A stretch of 64,000 nt of DNA from Ensifer adhaerens (GTDB lineage Bacteria > Pseudomonadota > Alphaproteobacteria > Rhizobiales > Rhizobiaceae). The notes beneath the pieces were generated by a model, which did no database searches, was not told the DNA's origin, and saw nothing but the letters and a program-made list of their open reading frames with translations. Position numbers and translations under genes: made by a program. The DNA lies in contig NZ_CP083349.1 in the NCBI RefSeq assembly GCF_020035535.1, forward strand, positions 2,604,001 to 2,668,000. Direction: 5' to 3'. Each line of letters opens with the position of its first letter. Position 1 is the first letter of the stretch. Shown piece by piece: positions 34,579 to 42,855 of the stretch.

Positions 34579-35685
34579 CTACCGCGCGGCATGCAACCGC
34601 GCCGTTATCGTTTCCGGCAAAAGGTCGATGACCATGCGGCGCAGCCGCTGCCAGAAGATACCGATGAACAATACGGTCACCCCGACGATCGCCAGGGCGA
34701 TGAAGACGTAGCTGTCGAGCGACGCATTGGTCTTGCTCAGCACGGTCCAGATCGCGCCGCCCAGCGACAACAGCCCGGATGTGACGAAGGCGCGGCGGTC
34801 GATGACGAGCCCGACCAGCATGAACGCGGCGACGATCACAATGGCGGAAGCGGCCTGATTGAAGCTCGCCTGTCCATCCCACCATGTGGCGCCGCCGTTG
34901 GCCAGGAACACCAGTCCCATCAGCGAATAGAGCAGAGCCGGCGCGGCCGCTAGGTGCAGCCAGAAGGCGATGTCCGAACGGGTGGTGAGCCGCTGCGGGT
35001 CCGAAATGTCGTAGCGCATGGCGATCGCGAACACGGCCATCGCCCCCACGAACAGGGTCAGAGGAAAGAGCAGGACGTGGTCGGGGTTGGCAACGTCGAT
35101 ACCGAAGACCTTCTGGAAGGCGATGAGCACCGCCACCACGCAGAGCATCGCGATCGACAGCACCAGACCGGCCAGTGCCAGCGGAACGCGGTATCGCCAG
35201 TAGAACAGCGCCAGCGGGATCGGGAAGGCAGCAACATAGGCCAGGCCGAACGTCAGGGGGTGCCAGGCTTCCCCATGATCGTCCACGAACCACATCGACG
35301 TCATCGCGACCCAGTGGACGAGCGCGAGCGTCAGCACCACCGAGGGCAGCGCCAGACGCTGGCGCCGCACGAGAATTTCCGCAAGCACGAGAATGATCGG
35401 CAGCGTTGCGAGCGGACCGGTCAAGCCCCACAGGCCGATGAGGACGACCACGACGCCGATCGTGATCAGGATATCGTGGAAACCTCTGATGAATCGGGGC
35501 TGCTCGCTGTCTTCCGCCGCCCGCGCATCGAGCGCGGCGTCAGCCCTGTCGGCTGCCGCATCTGATGCCGCCGGACCGAAACGGAAGCCGCGATCGGCAA
35601 GATAGACTTCGAGATCCCGCACCTGATGTGCAGAGATGATCCCTTTTTCGGCAGCGCCGGCGAGCGCTCTGTTCAGTTCGGTCAC
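34579..35685 (-). CDS. Polytopic membrane protein of unknown function
   Basis: A 368-residue protein. The first 80 or so residues are soluble and mixed-charge (ELNRALAGAAEKGIISAHQ, then an acidic Ala-rich linker). About ten membrane segments follow, from FHDILITIGVVVVLIGLWG to YVFIALAIVGVTVLFIGIF. An N-terminal cytosolic region followed by many helices resembles DUF2157-type proteins, but I cannot confirm the family. The GTG at 35685 is chosen because GAGGAG lies 7 bases upstream; the frame extends a further 38 codons. Confidence 0.8.
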   Translation of the reverse strand: MTELNRALAGAAEKGIISAHQVRDLEVYLADRGFRFGPAASDAAADRADAALDARAAEDSEQPRFIRGFHDILITIGVVVVLIGLWGLTGPLATLPIILVLAEILVRRQRLALPSVVLTLALVHWVAMTSMWFVDDHGEAWHPLTFGLAYVAAFPIPLALFYWRYRVPLALAGLVLSIAMLCVVAVLIAFQKVFGIDVANPDHVLLFPLTLFVGAMAVFAIAMRYDISDPQRLTTRSDIAFWLHLAAAPALLYSLMGLVFLANGGATWWDGQASFNQAASAIVIVAAFMLVGLVIDRRAFVTSGLLSLGGAIWTVLSKTNASLDSYVFIALAIVGVTVLFIGIFWQRLRRMVIDLLPETITARLHAAR

Positions 35686-35866
35686 GAATGCTCCTCGATC
35701 AAGCGCCAGCGAATGCGGCGACAAGACAGGAGGTTGCATGAACCTCCGGCACGCGCAACCTGGAAATTCACCCCACTCCGCAGCAACAGCGCCGCTCAAA
35801 ATGGATTCCGCTTCAGGAAATTATACAGTAGGTAGACGGCAGCAAATCAGACGGGACAACGCAAGC

Positions 35867-36319
35867 ATGCTGTATTTCGAAGATTTTTCCGAGGGGCGAC
35901 GCTTCGACTACAAGCCGGTCGAAATGAAGCCGGCGGAAATGATCGCGTTTGCCAGCGAGTTCGACCAGCAACCGATGCATCTCGACGAGGAAGCCGGAAA
36001 ACGCAGCATTCTCGGCGGTCTCGCCGCCTCCGGCTGGCACACCAGCGCGATCGGCATGCGCATGATGCTCGATGCCTTCATGGGCAACTCGACGTCCCAG
36101 GGCTCGCCCGGCATCGATTTCATGGACTGGAGAAAACCGGTTATCGCCGGCGATGTCCTCAACGGTTTCAGCCTCGTTCTCGAGGCGCGGCGATCGAGGT
36201 CGAAGCCCGATCTCGGCATCGTCAAATTCCGCAACGAAATCACCAACCAGGCCGGTGAGCCCGTAGCGGTCTCCGAATGCACCGTTCTCTTTCGCTGCCG
36301 CGAGAAGGGCAGATCCTGA
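35867..36319 (+). CDS. MaoC-family hot-dog dehydratase, first of a pair
   Basis: A 150-residue hot-dog-fold protein of the MaoC-like (R)-specific enoyl-CoA hydratase family. The hydratase motif region reads FASEFDQQPMHLDEEAGKRSILGGLAASGWHT: the expected Asp and His are both there. The second half is the WRKPVIAGDVL segment. Its stop overlaps the start of the next gene by ATGA. Two half-size subunits encoded side by side suggest a heteromeric enzyme. Substrate unknown. Confidence 0.88.
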   Translation: MLYFEDFSEGRRFDYKPVEMKPAEMIAFASEFDQQPMHLDEEAGKRSILGGLAASGWHTSAIGMRMMLDAFMGNSTSQGSPGIDFMDWRKPVIAGDVLNGFSLVLEARRSRSKPDLGIVKFRNEITNQAGEPVAVSECTVLFRCREKGRS

Positions 36320-36789
36320 TGATGACGATGGAAGAATTCTACGCGGCCAAGAGCAAGACCGCCATCGGGACCCTGGCCTTTACGGCCGAGGACATCATCC
36401 GCTTTGCCCGTGACTTCGATCCGCAGCCCTTTCATCTCGATGAAGAGGCGGCGCGGCATTCGTTGTTCGGCGGCCTCTGTGCTTCGGGCTGGCACACTTG
36501 CGCCGGCTGGATGCAATGCTTCGTCCGCTTCTGGAAAAATGAGCAGCGCCGGCTTGCCGCCGAGGGCCTGCGTGCGCCCAATCTCGGCCCCTCGCCCGGC
36601 TTCCGCGATCTCAAGTGGTTGAAGCCGGTCTATGCCGGAGACACGGTCACCTATTTCGTGACCTTCCTCGATAGCCGCTCACTCACCTCGAAGCCTGGCT
36701 GGCGGATCAACACCATCCTCTGCGAGGGCGACAACCAGCATGGCGAGCCCGTGATCCGCTTCGAGAGCAAGGTCATCGAGTTCGTGTGA
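36319..36789 (+). CDS. MaoC-family hot-dog dehydratase, second of a pair
   Basis: A 156-residue MaoC-like protein. The motif FARDFDPQPFHLDEEAARHSLFGGL keeps the catalytic Asp and His, followed by CASGWHTCAGWMQCF and the FRDLKWLKPVYAGDTVTYF segment. It starts within the stop codon of the first MaoC gene (ATGA), so the two are translationally coupled and clearly duplicated from each other. The pair may form a mixed dimer acting on a short- or medium-chain enoyl-CoA. Confidence 0.88.
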   Translation: MMTMEEFYAAKSKTAIGTLAFTAEDIIRFARDFDPQPFHLDEEAARHSLFGGLCASGWHTCAGWMQCFVRFWKNEQRRLAAEGLRAPNLGPSPGFRDLKWLKPVYAGDTVTYFVTFLDSRSLTSKPGWRINTILCEGDNQHGEPVIRFESKVIEFV

Positions 36790-36980
36790 ACGGAGCGAGA
36801 GTTTCCGGCACACGGGGTCTTTCAGACGCGCCAGTGTCGCTGCAACACCTTGAACTGCCGAAGCTCCTTAAATTCGCCGCTGACCAGGCGCAGGGTGCCC
36901 ATCTGCAGGCAAGGTTGCGCACCTCGACCGCATCTTAAGCGGCTTGAGGGCGGCGAACCGCTCGGACCGGAGGAGCAGCC

Positions 36981-37193
36981 ATGGAAAGAACCCATGTCCG
37001 CGAACTGGCGGATGAATATGTGCGTCTCGGCGGTCACCGTCGTGTCGTCATAGACGATAACGAGACATCTGTCAGAAGCTGGGAAGAAGAGCCGCCGGAA
37101 GCCGAAAGCTTCTGGCAGAAGGAAGTGGAAACACTGCCGCTGGCAACACAGCGTGAGGTCCAGCTGATGTTGCGGACGATCAATCGTCTCTAG
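36981..37193 (+). CDS. Small acidic protein of unknown function
   Basis: A 70-residue soluble protein with an acidic middle (DDNETSVRSWEEEPPEAESFW) and a helical end. No known domain is recognised. The start is well supported by GGAGGAGCAGCC directly before the ATG. It lies 191 bases after the MaoC pair, in a separate unit or as a distal gene. Confidence 0.6.
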   Translation: MERTHVRELADEYVRLGGHRRVVIDDNETSVRSWEEEPPEAESFWQKEVETLPLATQREVQLMLRTINRL

Positions 37194-37244
37194 GCTCGAC
37201 GAGGGAAAGGGTACGATTTAGGCCCGCACCCGTTCCGGGGCCGA

Positions 37245-37787
37245 TCAATGGCCTTCGAATTCGATCAGCGTGCGGACATTGACGCCGAGCGCCTCGAGCT
37301 TCTTGCGTCCACCGAGTTCGGGCAGATCGATGACAAAGCAGGCGGCGACGATATCGGCGCCCATCTGTTTCAGCAGTTTCGTCGCCGCTTCCGCCGTGCC
37401 GCCGGTCGCGATCAGGTCGTCGACGAGGATTACCTTCTCGCCCGGCTTGATCGCGTCCTTGTGCATTTCCATTTCGTCGACGCCGTATTCCAGGCTGTAG
37501 GCTATGCGCACGGTATCGTGCGGCAGCTTGCCCTTCTTGCGGATCGGCACGAAGCCCGAGGAAAGCTGGTGTGCGATCGCGCCACCAAGAATGAAGCCGC
37601 GCGCCTCGATACCGGCGATCTTGTCGATCTTGGTCCCGGCATAGGGATGCACCAGTTCGTCGATCGCGCGGCGAAATGCGCGCGGATTGCCGAGCAGCGT
37701 GGTGATATCGCGAAACATCACGCCCGGCTTCGGATAATCAGGAATGTTCCGGATGGCGGAGATCAGTTCCGATTGAACGGTGGTCAT
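37245..37787 (-). CDS. apt: Adenine phosphoribosyltransferase
   Basis: A 180-residue type I phosphoribosyltransferase that salvages adenine to AMP with PRPP. The PRPP-binding loop is [17 protein letters not shown], and the N-terminal [18 protein letters not shown] and [14 protein letters not shown] are family landmarks. Length is exactly typical. The ATG at 37787 is preferred to a TTG two codons earlier. Confidence 0.95.
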   Translation of the reverse strand: MTTVQSELISAIRNIPDYPKPGVMFRDITTLLGNPRAFRRAIDELVHPYAGTKIDKIAGIEARGFILGGAIAHQLSSGFVPIRKKGKLPHDTVRIAYSLEYGVDEMEMHKDAIKPGEKVILVDDLIATGGTAEAATKLLKQMGADIVAACFVIDLPELGGRKKLEALGVNVRTLIEFEGH

Positions 37788-37878
37788 GGGCAAAAGGGCC
37801 TTTGCGTCTCTTGTTACCGCAAACCCATAACACCATCGGCCCGCTTGTCGATAACGGTTTCTTCTCGCGTCGTCGGCG

Positions 37879-37904
37879 GGAACAATTGGCCGTCCCGGGG
37901 GGTT
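37879..37904 (+). promoter_or_regulatory. Candidate EcfG-type stress promoter
   Basis: GGAAC (37879-37883) is followed after 19 bases by TT (37903-37904), matching the GGAAC-N18-19-TT pattern reported for general-stress sigma factors (RpoE2/EcfG) of rhizobia. The predicted start lies about 70 bases before the DUF1059 gene. Confidence 0.4.
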
Positions 37905-37981
37905 GATGCTACTCTACTCGTGCGGTCGCCCGACCGGCGCGCCGCGCTCTCGCATCAAACTTACACAGGGAAGGAAGCACC

Positions 37982-38167
37982 ATGCGCCTGTTTGAATGCG
38001 GTTCCCTCGTCCCGGGTTGCGAATGGCACACGCGCGCCGACAACGATGCCGAAATCGTGCGCCGCGTCGTCGAGCACATGCGCGAAACGCACGGCGAAAC
38101 CGTCATCCGCGAAAATATGATCGACAACATCAAGGCCCGGATTACCGACGAATCCAAGGCGGCTTAG
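37982..38167 (+). CDS. DUF1059 small protein
   Basis: A 61-residue cytoplasmic protein of the DUF1059 family. The two Cys residues (LFECGSLVPGCEWHT) and the His-rich helix ADNDAEIVRRVVEHMRETHG are typical. GGGAAGGAAGCACC precedes the ATG. The gene stands alone behind a candidate general-stress promoter. The family's function is unknown; the Cys/His pattern suggests a metal or redox role. Confidence 0.88.
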   Translation: MRLFECGSLVPGCEWHTRADNDAEIVRRVVEHMRETHGETVIRENMIDNIKARITDESKAA

Positions 38168-38238
38168 CAGTCCTCAAGGCGGCTTGTCGTTCTGCGTGCG
38201 AACCAAGTCGTCCGGCCAAGGCGGCGGAAGCCGTTCGA

Positions 38239-39498
38239 TCAATCCGGCTGCACCATCGCCTCAAGCCGGGCGACGAGGTTTTCCCGGTCGAGATTGAAGT
38301 TGCGCTCGATCCAGAGATTTTCGAGTTCGCCGAGGATTTCCCCCACGCGCGGGCCGGCCGGCACGCCGGCCTTCAATACGTCGCCGCCGTTCAGCGGGAA
38401 GCTTGGCCGCTTCCAAGCCTCGGCGCGCGCCAACAGCCGGCGCAGCGCCGCAGTCTCCGAGAGCAACGCCGGATCACCTTCCGACTTGCGCCGCGCCGTT
38501 GCCAGCGCCAGCCGCAACCGCACGACGATCCCTTCCACGCCATGACGATAGAGCAGCCGGTCAAAAGCGGTATCGACGGTCGCGGGGGGGATCGCCGGCG
38601 CCTTTGCCCAGCGGTCGAAATAGGCGGCTTCGGCCTTCGACAGGCGCAGACGCTCGGCCATCGCCTCCAGCCGTTGCTCGTCCGGCGGCACGATCGCAGC
38701 CAGGCGCAGGAGCGGATCCGGTGCCCAACCGAAGGCCCGCTCGGCGGCTACGATATCCGGGATCGCGTCGATCCCCCACTTTTCCGTTTCCGGCAGAATC
38801 TCGGTCAGCACACCGGCCTGGCGCATCCAGAGAAGCGCGCGGCCGGGATCGGCGGCGGAAAGCAGTTTCTTCGTTTCGGCCCAGACCCGTTCGGCCGAAA
38901 GGGTCACAAGTTTCGATCGTGCCCTAGCGCAGGCGCGCAGGCCATCGGCATCCGGCCGGCCGCTGCCGTAATGGGCGAAGAAACGGAAGAACCGCAGTAT
39001 GCGCAGATAGTCCTCGGCGACACGCTCGCTGGCATCGCCGATAAAGCGCAGCGTGCGCGTCTCGATGTCGGCGAGCCCACCGACATCGTCGAACACCTCG
39101 CCGCGCTCGTCCGCATAGAGTGCGTTGATGGTGAAATCCCGCCGTTCGGCATCCGCCTTCCAGTCGGTGCCGAAGGCGACTTCCGCGCGGCGGCCGTCAG
39201 TTGATACGTCGCGGCGCAGCGTCGTCACCTCATAGGGCGTCCCGTCGATGACAAGCGTCACCGTGCCGTGGTCGATGCCCGTCGGCACCACCTTGATGCC
39301 TGCCGCCTTCGCCCGCTCGGAGACTTCTTCCGGACGCCAGGTGGTGGCCATGTCGATATCGCCGGCCGGCAGGCCCATCAGGCTGTTGCGTACGGCACCG
39401 CCGACGACCCGGACCTCGCCGCCCTCGACATTCAGGACCTCGAAAACACGGCGCAAAGAGGGTGCTGAAAACCAGCCTTCGCCGGCAACGGAAGTCAT
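38239..39498 (-). CDS. cca: CCA tRNA nucleotidyltransferase (class II)
   Basis: A 419-residue class II nucleotidyltransferase that adds or repairs the CCA end of tRNAs. The nucleotidyl-transfer motif VVGGAVRNSLMGLPAGDIDMAT contains the catalytic D-x-D. DFTINALYAD, RVAEDYLRILRFFRF and the conserved ERVWAETKKLL segment follow. It is the last gene of the operon DUF1285 - NUDIX - cca; its ATG overlaps the NUDIX stop by ATGA. Poly(A) polymerase is a related possibility but the genomic context favours CCA addition. Confidence 0.92.
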   Translation of the reverse strand: MTSVAGEGWFSAPSLRRVFEVLNVEGGEVRVVGGAVRNSLMGLPAGDIDMATTWRPEEVSERAKAAGIKVVPTGIDHGTVTLVIDGTPYEVTTLRRDVSTDGRRAEVAFGTDWKADAERRDFTINALYADERGEVFDDVGGLADIETRTLRFIGDASERVAEDYLRILRFFRFFAHYGSGRPDADGLRACARARSKLVTLSAERVWAETKKLLSAADPGRALLWMRQAGVLTEILPETEKWGIDAIPDIVAAERAFGWAPDPLLRLAAIVPPDEQRLEAMAERLRLSKAEAAYFDRWAKAPAIPPATVDTAFDRLLYRHGVEGIVVRLRLALATARRKSEGDPALLSETAALRRLLARAEAWKRPSFPLNGGDVLKAGVPAGPRVGEILGELENLWIERNFNLDRENLVARLEAMVQPD

Positions 39499-40127
39499 GC
39501 GTAAAGCCTTTCATAGAGCATGCGGAGAATACCGGCGGTGATACCCCAGATGTTGTGGTCGCCATAGGGCATGCGGTAGAAATGACGTTCCTCGCCCTGC
39601 CAGTGCCCACGCCCACGGGCGTGATTGCCGGGGTTCATCAGGAAGGACAGCGGCACCTCGAAGACGCTTTCGACCTCGTCCGGATTGGCGATCAGCTCGA
39701 AGCCGGGCTTCACCACCGCCAGTATCGGGGTGATGCGGAAACCGGACATCGCCATGTAATGCGGCAGCCGGCCGATGGTTTCGACGAACCGCGGATCGAG
39801 GCCGATTTCCTCCTGCGCTTCGCGCAGCGCCGCCACCTCGACCGACCGGTCCTCTGGATCGACGGCACCGCCGGGAAAGGCGACCTGGCCGGAATGCTTG
39901 CGCAGGCTCGCCGTGCGCTGGGTGAGAATGACATGCGCATCGTCGCCATCGTCGACGACGGGCACGAGGACTGCCGCGTCCTTCAGGTGCAGCGTCTCCA
40001 GATAGGGCACCATGCCCGGATTGAGCAGAAAGTCGCCATGGTCGCGCCAGGAGGTCTCGATCGGTCCGCCCATCTGGGTCAGGGCGCGTCGACGGAACTC
40101 GTCAGCAGAGAAGAGATGCCGGTTCAT
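39495..40127 (-). CDS. NUDIX hydrolase (CoA pyrophosphatase-like)
   Basis: A 210-residue NUDIX enzyme. The Nudix box GGAVDPEDRSVEVAALREAQEEIG matches GX5EX7REUXEEXGU when read over its full span. Just before it, HSGQVAFPGG and LTQRTASLRKHSGQ are the marks of CoA pyrophosphatases (NudL/CoAse). It lies between DUF1285 and cca and overlaps both (ATGA at each junction), a conserved cluster in rhizobia. I chose the ATG at 40127. Confidence 0.92.
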   Translation of the reverse strand: MNRHLFSADEFRRRALTQMGGPIETSWRDHGDFLLNPGMVPYLETLHLKDAAVLVPVVDDGDDAHVILTQRTASLRKHSGQVAFPGGAVDPEDRSVEVAALREAQEEIGLDPRFVETIGRLPHYMAMSGFRITPILAVVKPGFELIANPDEVESVFEVPLSFLMNPGNHARGRGHWQGEERHFYRMPYGDHNIWGITAGILRMLYERLYA

Positions 40128-40747
40128 CGCGACAGCGCTTCCAGCTCGGCTGCCGGCATGATCGGGAAGACGGCGCCGCCCGAGCATACGCAGAACATTT
40201 CGATGCCGTCGACGACAACGGTCTCTCCAAGTTCGACGATGTCATACATGACCGGCCGCGACACCAGCGCCTCCAGGCGCCCGCGCACATGCAGGTAAGG
40301 CTTAAGCTCGCGGTTCTCGCCGTGGATGACAAAACGCAGCGGATGAGCCGGCCCGGCTTCGACCACATCGCCGACATTGGTGCGGAAGGTCAGGACCTGG
40401 CCCTTCTCCCCTTCGGTCACGCTCATCTCGACAGCGACGAAGGGCGCATCGACGATGCGGATGCCGACTTTTTCCACAGGAGTAACGAGATAGGTGCGCC
40501 CATCCTCGTCCTTGCGCAAAACGGTGGAAAACAGCCTGACCAAGGGCTGCCGACCGATCGGTGTGCCCAGATAGAACCAGGTTCCGTCGGCGCGGATCTC
40601 CATGTCGATGTCGCCGCAGAACGGCGGATTCCAACGGTCCACCGGCGGCAGGCCGCGCGCCTTTTCGCCGGTCTGCCCGGCGGCACGCGCAATCAATGCC
40701 GCCAGTCCGGCGGCATCGCCGGTTTGCTGAATTTCGGCTTCTGCCAT
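40124..40747 (-). CDS. DUF1285 protein
   Basis: A 207-residue soluble protein of the DUF1285 family. Conserved parts include RWNPPFCGDIDMEIRADGTWFYLG, GTPIGRQPLVRLFSTVLRKDEDG and a C-terminal VRGRLEALVSRPVMYDIVELGE. The ATG has GGGACGGA upstream. It heads the DUF1285 - NUDIX - cca operon and is divergent from moxR across a 170-base gap; the fixed gene neighbourhood is widespread in alphaproteobacteria, but its function is unknown. Confidence 0.88.
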   Translation of the reverse strand: MAEAEIQQTGDAAGLAALIARAAGQTGEKARGLPPVDRWNPPFCGDIDMEIRADGTWFYLGTPIGRQPLVRLFSTVLRKDEDGRTYLVTPVEKVGIRIVDAPFVAVEMSVTEGEKGQVLTFRTNVGDVVEAGPAHPLRFVIHGENRELKPYLHVRGRLEALVSRPVMYDIVELGETVVVDGIEMFCVCSGGAVFPIMPAAELEALSR

Positions 40748-40790
40748 TGTTCCGTCCCGTTTGACCTCGATTTTGCATCGAGACCTTTGA

Positions 40791-40804
40791 TATCTCACGA
40801 GATA
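40791..40804. promoter_or_regulatory. Palindrome in the DUF1285-moxR divergent region
   Basis: TATCTC-AC-GAGATA is a perfect 14-bp palindrome about 44 bases before the DUF1285 start. It may be an operator controlling one or both operons; no matching regulator is adjacent. Confidence 0.28.
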
Positions 40805-40917
40805 GTGCGTCGGCGCCGACTTGTCAGCCGTCCGGCAGGGTCTAAATTGGAATTTGGCGACTGAAATCCCGGTATAGGGCGATTCGGTTTAACAACGGGC
40901 GACCGGGGAGTACGACC

Positions 40918-41931
40918 ATGACTGTGATGAAGGGCGCGACCGACGCGATCGACGAGAAGGCGATTGTCGCTGCGGCGGAAAGCGCGCTCGCGGAAATCGC
41001 CCGGGTGCGTGCGGAAGTCGGAAAGGTCATCTTCGGCCAGGAAAGCGTAGTCGAGCAGACCCTGCTCGCCGTCCTCTCCGGCGGCCATGCCCTGCTCGTC
41101 GGCGTTCCAGGCCTTGCCAAGACGAAGCTCGTCGCCACGCTCGGCACCGTGCTCGGGCTCAATTCGAGCCGCGTGCAGTTCACGCCCGACCTGATGCCCT
41201 CCGACATCCTCGGCTCGGAAGTCATGGACCAGGATGCAGCCGGCCATCGCTCGTTCCGCTTCATTCCCGGCCCGATCTTCACGCAATTGCTGATGGCCGA
41301 CGAAATCAACCGCGCCTCGCCGCGCACGCAATCGGCGCTCTTGCAGGCGATGCAGGAGTATCACATCACCGTGGCCGGAGCGCGCAAGGACCTGCCGCAG
41401 CCCTTCCATGTGCTCGCCACTCAGAACCCGCTGGAACAGGAAGGCACCTATCCCCTGCCCGAGGCGCAGCTCGACCGCTTCCTGATGCAGGTCGACGTCG
41501 GCTATCCCGATCTCGCCGCCGAACGGCAGATCCTGCTCGAAACCACCGGCGTCGGCGAAGCCACCGCCCATCCCGTCATCGATGCCACCCGTCTTCAGCA
41601 GATCCAGGGCCTCATCCGCCAGATGCCGGTTAGCGAAAAGGTGGTCGACGCGATCCTGGCGCTGGTGCGCTCGGCCCGCCCCGGCAATGGCAATGCCGCC
41701 ACCGACAAGAATGTCGCCTGGGGTCCGGGCCCGCGCGCCGGCCAGGCGCTGATGCTCTGCGCCCGCGCCCGTGCGCTTTATGACGGCCGCCTGGCACCAT
41801 CGATCGACGACATTCTGGCCCTTGCCGAGCCCGTTCTTCAGCACCGCATGGCGCTCACCTTCGCCGCCCGCGCCGAAGGCATGACCGTGCGCGACGTCAT
41901 CGCCGACCTGGTGAAACAGGCCAGAGGCTGA
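40918..41931 (+). CDS. moxR: MoxR-family AAA+ ATPase
   Basis: A 337-residue MoxR ATPase, a chaperone-like AAA+ protein usually acting with a VWA partner. Walker A GVPGLAKTK lies at about 62-70 and Walker B LLMADEINR at about 124-132. The sensor region ATQNPLEQEGTYPLPEAQLDRF and the C-terminal lid (AWGPGPRAGQALMLCARARALYDGR) are intact. The ATG has GGGGAG upstream. It heads an operon with DUF58, DUF4159 and a VWA/membrane protein. Confidence 0.93.
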   Translation: MTVMKGATDAIDEKAIVAAAESALAEIARVRAEVGKVIFGQESVVEQTLLAVLSGGHALLVGVPGLAKTKLVATLGTVLGLNSSRVQFTPDLMPSDILGSEVMDQDAAGHRSFRFIPGPIFTQLLMADEINRASPRTQSALLQAMQEYHITVAGARKDLPQPFHVLATQNPLEQEGTYPLPEAQLDRFLMQVDVGYPDLAAERQILLETTGVGEATAHPVIDATRLQQIQGLIRQMPVSEKVVDAILALVRSARPGNGNAATDKNVAWGPGPRAGQALMLCARARALYDGRLAPSIDDILALAEPVLQHRMALTFAARAEGMTVRDVIADLVKQARG

Positions 41932-41934
41932 CGA

Positions 41935-42855
41935 ATGGCCACCGTCGGGCACATAGTCTCGCGTACTCCCGCCAGTGAAGTGCTTTCACGTGCGCAGCAG
42001 CGTGCCATGCTCGTTCCCGATTGCCTGGTCGAGGCGCGCCGGATCGCCAACACCGTGATCTCCGGCTGGCACGGCCGGCGCAAGCGCGGCATCGGCGAGA
42101 ACTTCTGGCAGTTCCGGCCCTATTCGGACGGCGAAAGCATGTCGCGCATCGATTGGCGGCGCTCAGCCCGCGACGACCATACCTATGTGCGCGACCGCGA
42201 ATGGGAGGCGGCGCATACCATCTGGCTGTGGGCCGATCTTTCGCCGTCGATGATGTACAAATCGAAGCTCGGCGCCGTCTCCAAGGAAAGCCGCGCGCTC
42301 GTGCTGATGCTGGCGCTCGCCGAGATCCTCGCCCGCTCCGGCGAACGCATCGGCTGCCCGGGCATCATGGAGCCGATCTCGGCCCGCAACGCCGCCGAAC
42401 GGCTGGCGACCGCAATCATGCTGAGCCCGCTGGCGGAGGGCCTTCCCGAGACCGGGATGATCCGCAGCGCCAGCGATCTGGTGCTGATCGGCGACTTTCT
42501 CGATCCGGCGGAAAAGATCATGGATCGCCTGGGTCCGCTGGCCAAGCGCGGCCTGCGCGGCCATGTGGTCGAGATCGCGGACCCCGCGGAAGAGGTATTC
42601 CCCTATACCGGCCGCACCGAGTTCACCGACCCGGAGACCGGCTTGAAGCTGACGGCCGGCCGCGCCGAAGTGCTGCGTGATGACTATCAGCGCGCCTATG
42701 TCAGCCGCCGCGACAGCCTGGGCGTGACGCTCCGTCATCTTGGCTGGACCTTCAGCCCGCACAGGACCGACCGGCCCGCCTCCGAAGCGCTCGTCGCCGT
42801 GCACACCTATCTCTCCGGCATGCCGGGACGCGCGACGCACGGGGGCCAGCTATGA
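41935..42855 (+). CDS. DUF58 protein
   Basis: A 306-residue DUF58 (BatB-like) protein. Landmarks are GRRKRGIGENFWQFRPYSDGE, SRIDWRRSARDDHTYVRDREWEAAHT and WADLSPSM, a degenerate VWA-like core. DUF58 proteins are the standard partner of MoxR ATPases. It starts 3 bases after moxR and its end overlaps the next start by ATGA, so all four genes are tightly coupled. It is cytoplasmic or peripherally membrane-bound. Confidence 0.9.
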   Translation: MATVGHIVSRTPASEVLSRAQQRAMLVPDCLVEARRIANTVISGWHGRRKRGIGENFWQFRPYSDGESMSRIDWRRSARDDHTYVRDREWEAAHTIWLWADLSPSMMYKSKLGAVSKESRALVLMLALAEILARSGERIGCPGIMEPISARNAAERLATAIMLSPLAEGLPETGMIRSASDLVLIGDFLDPAEKIMDRLGPLAKRGLRGHVVEIADPAEEVFPYTGRTEFTDPETGLKLTAGRAEVLRDDYQRAYVSRRDSLGVTLRHLGWTFSPHRTDRPASEALVAVHTYLSGMPGRATHGGQL

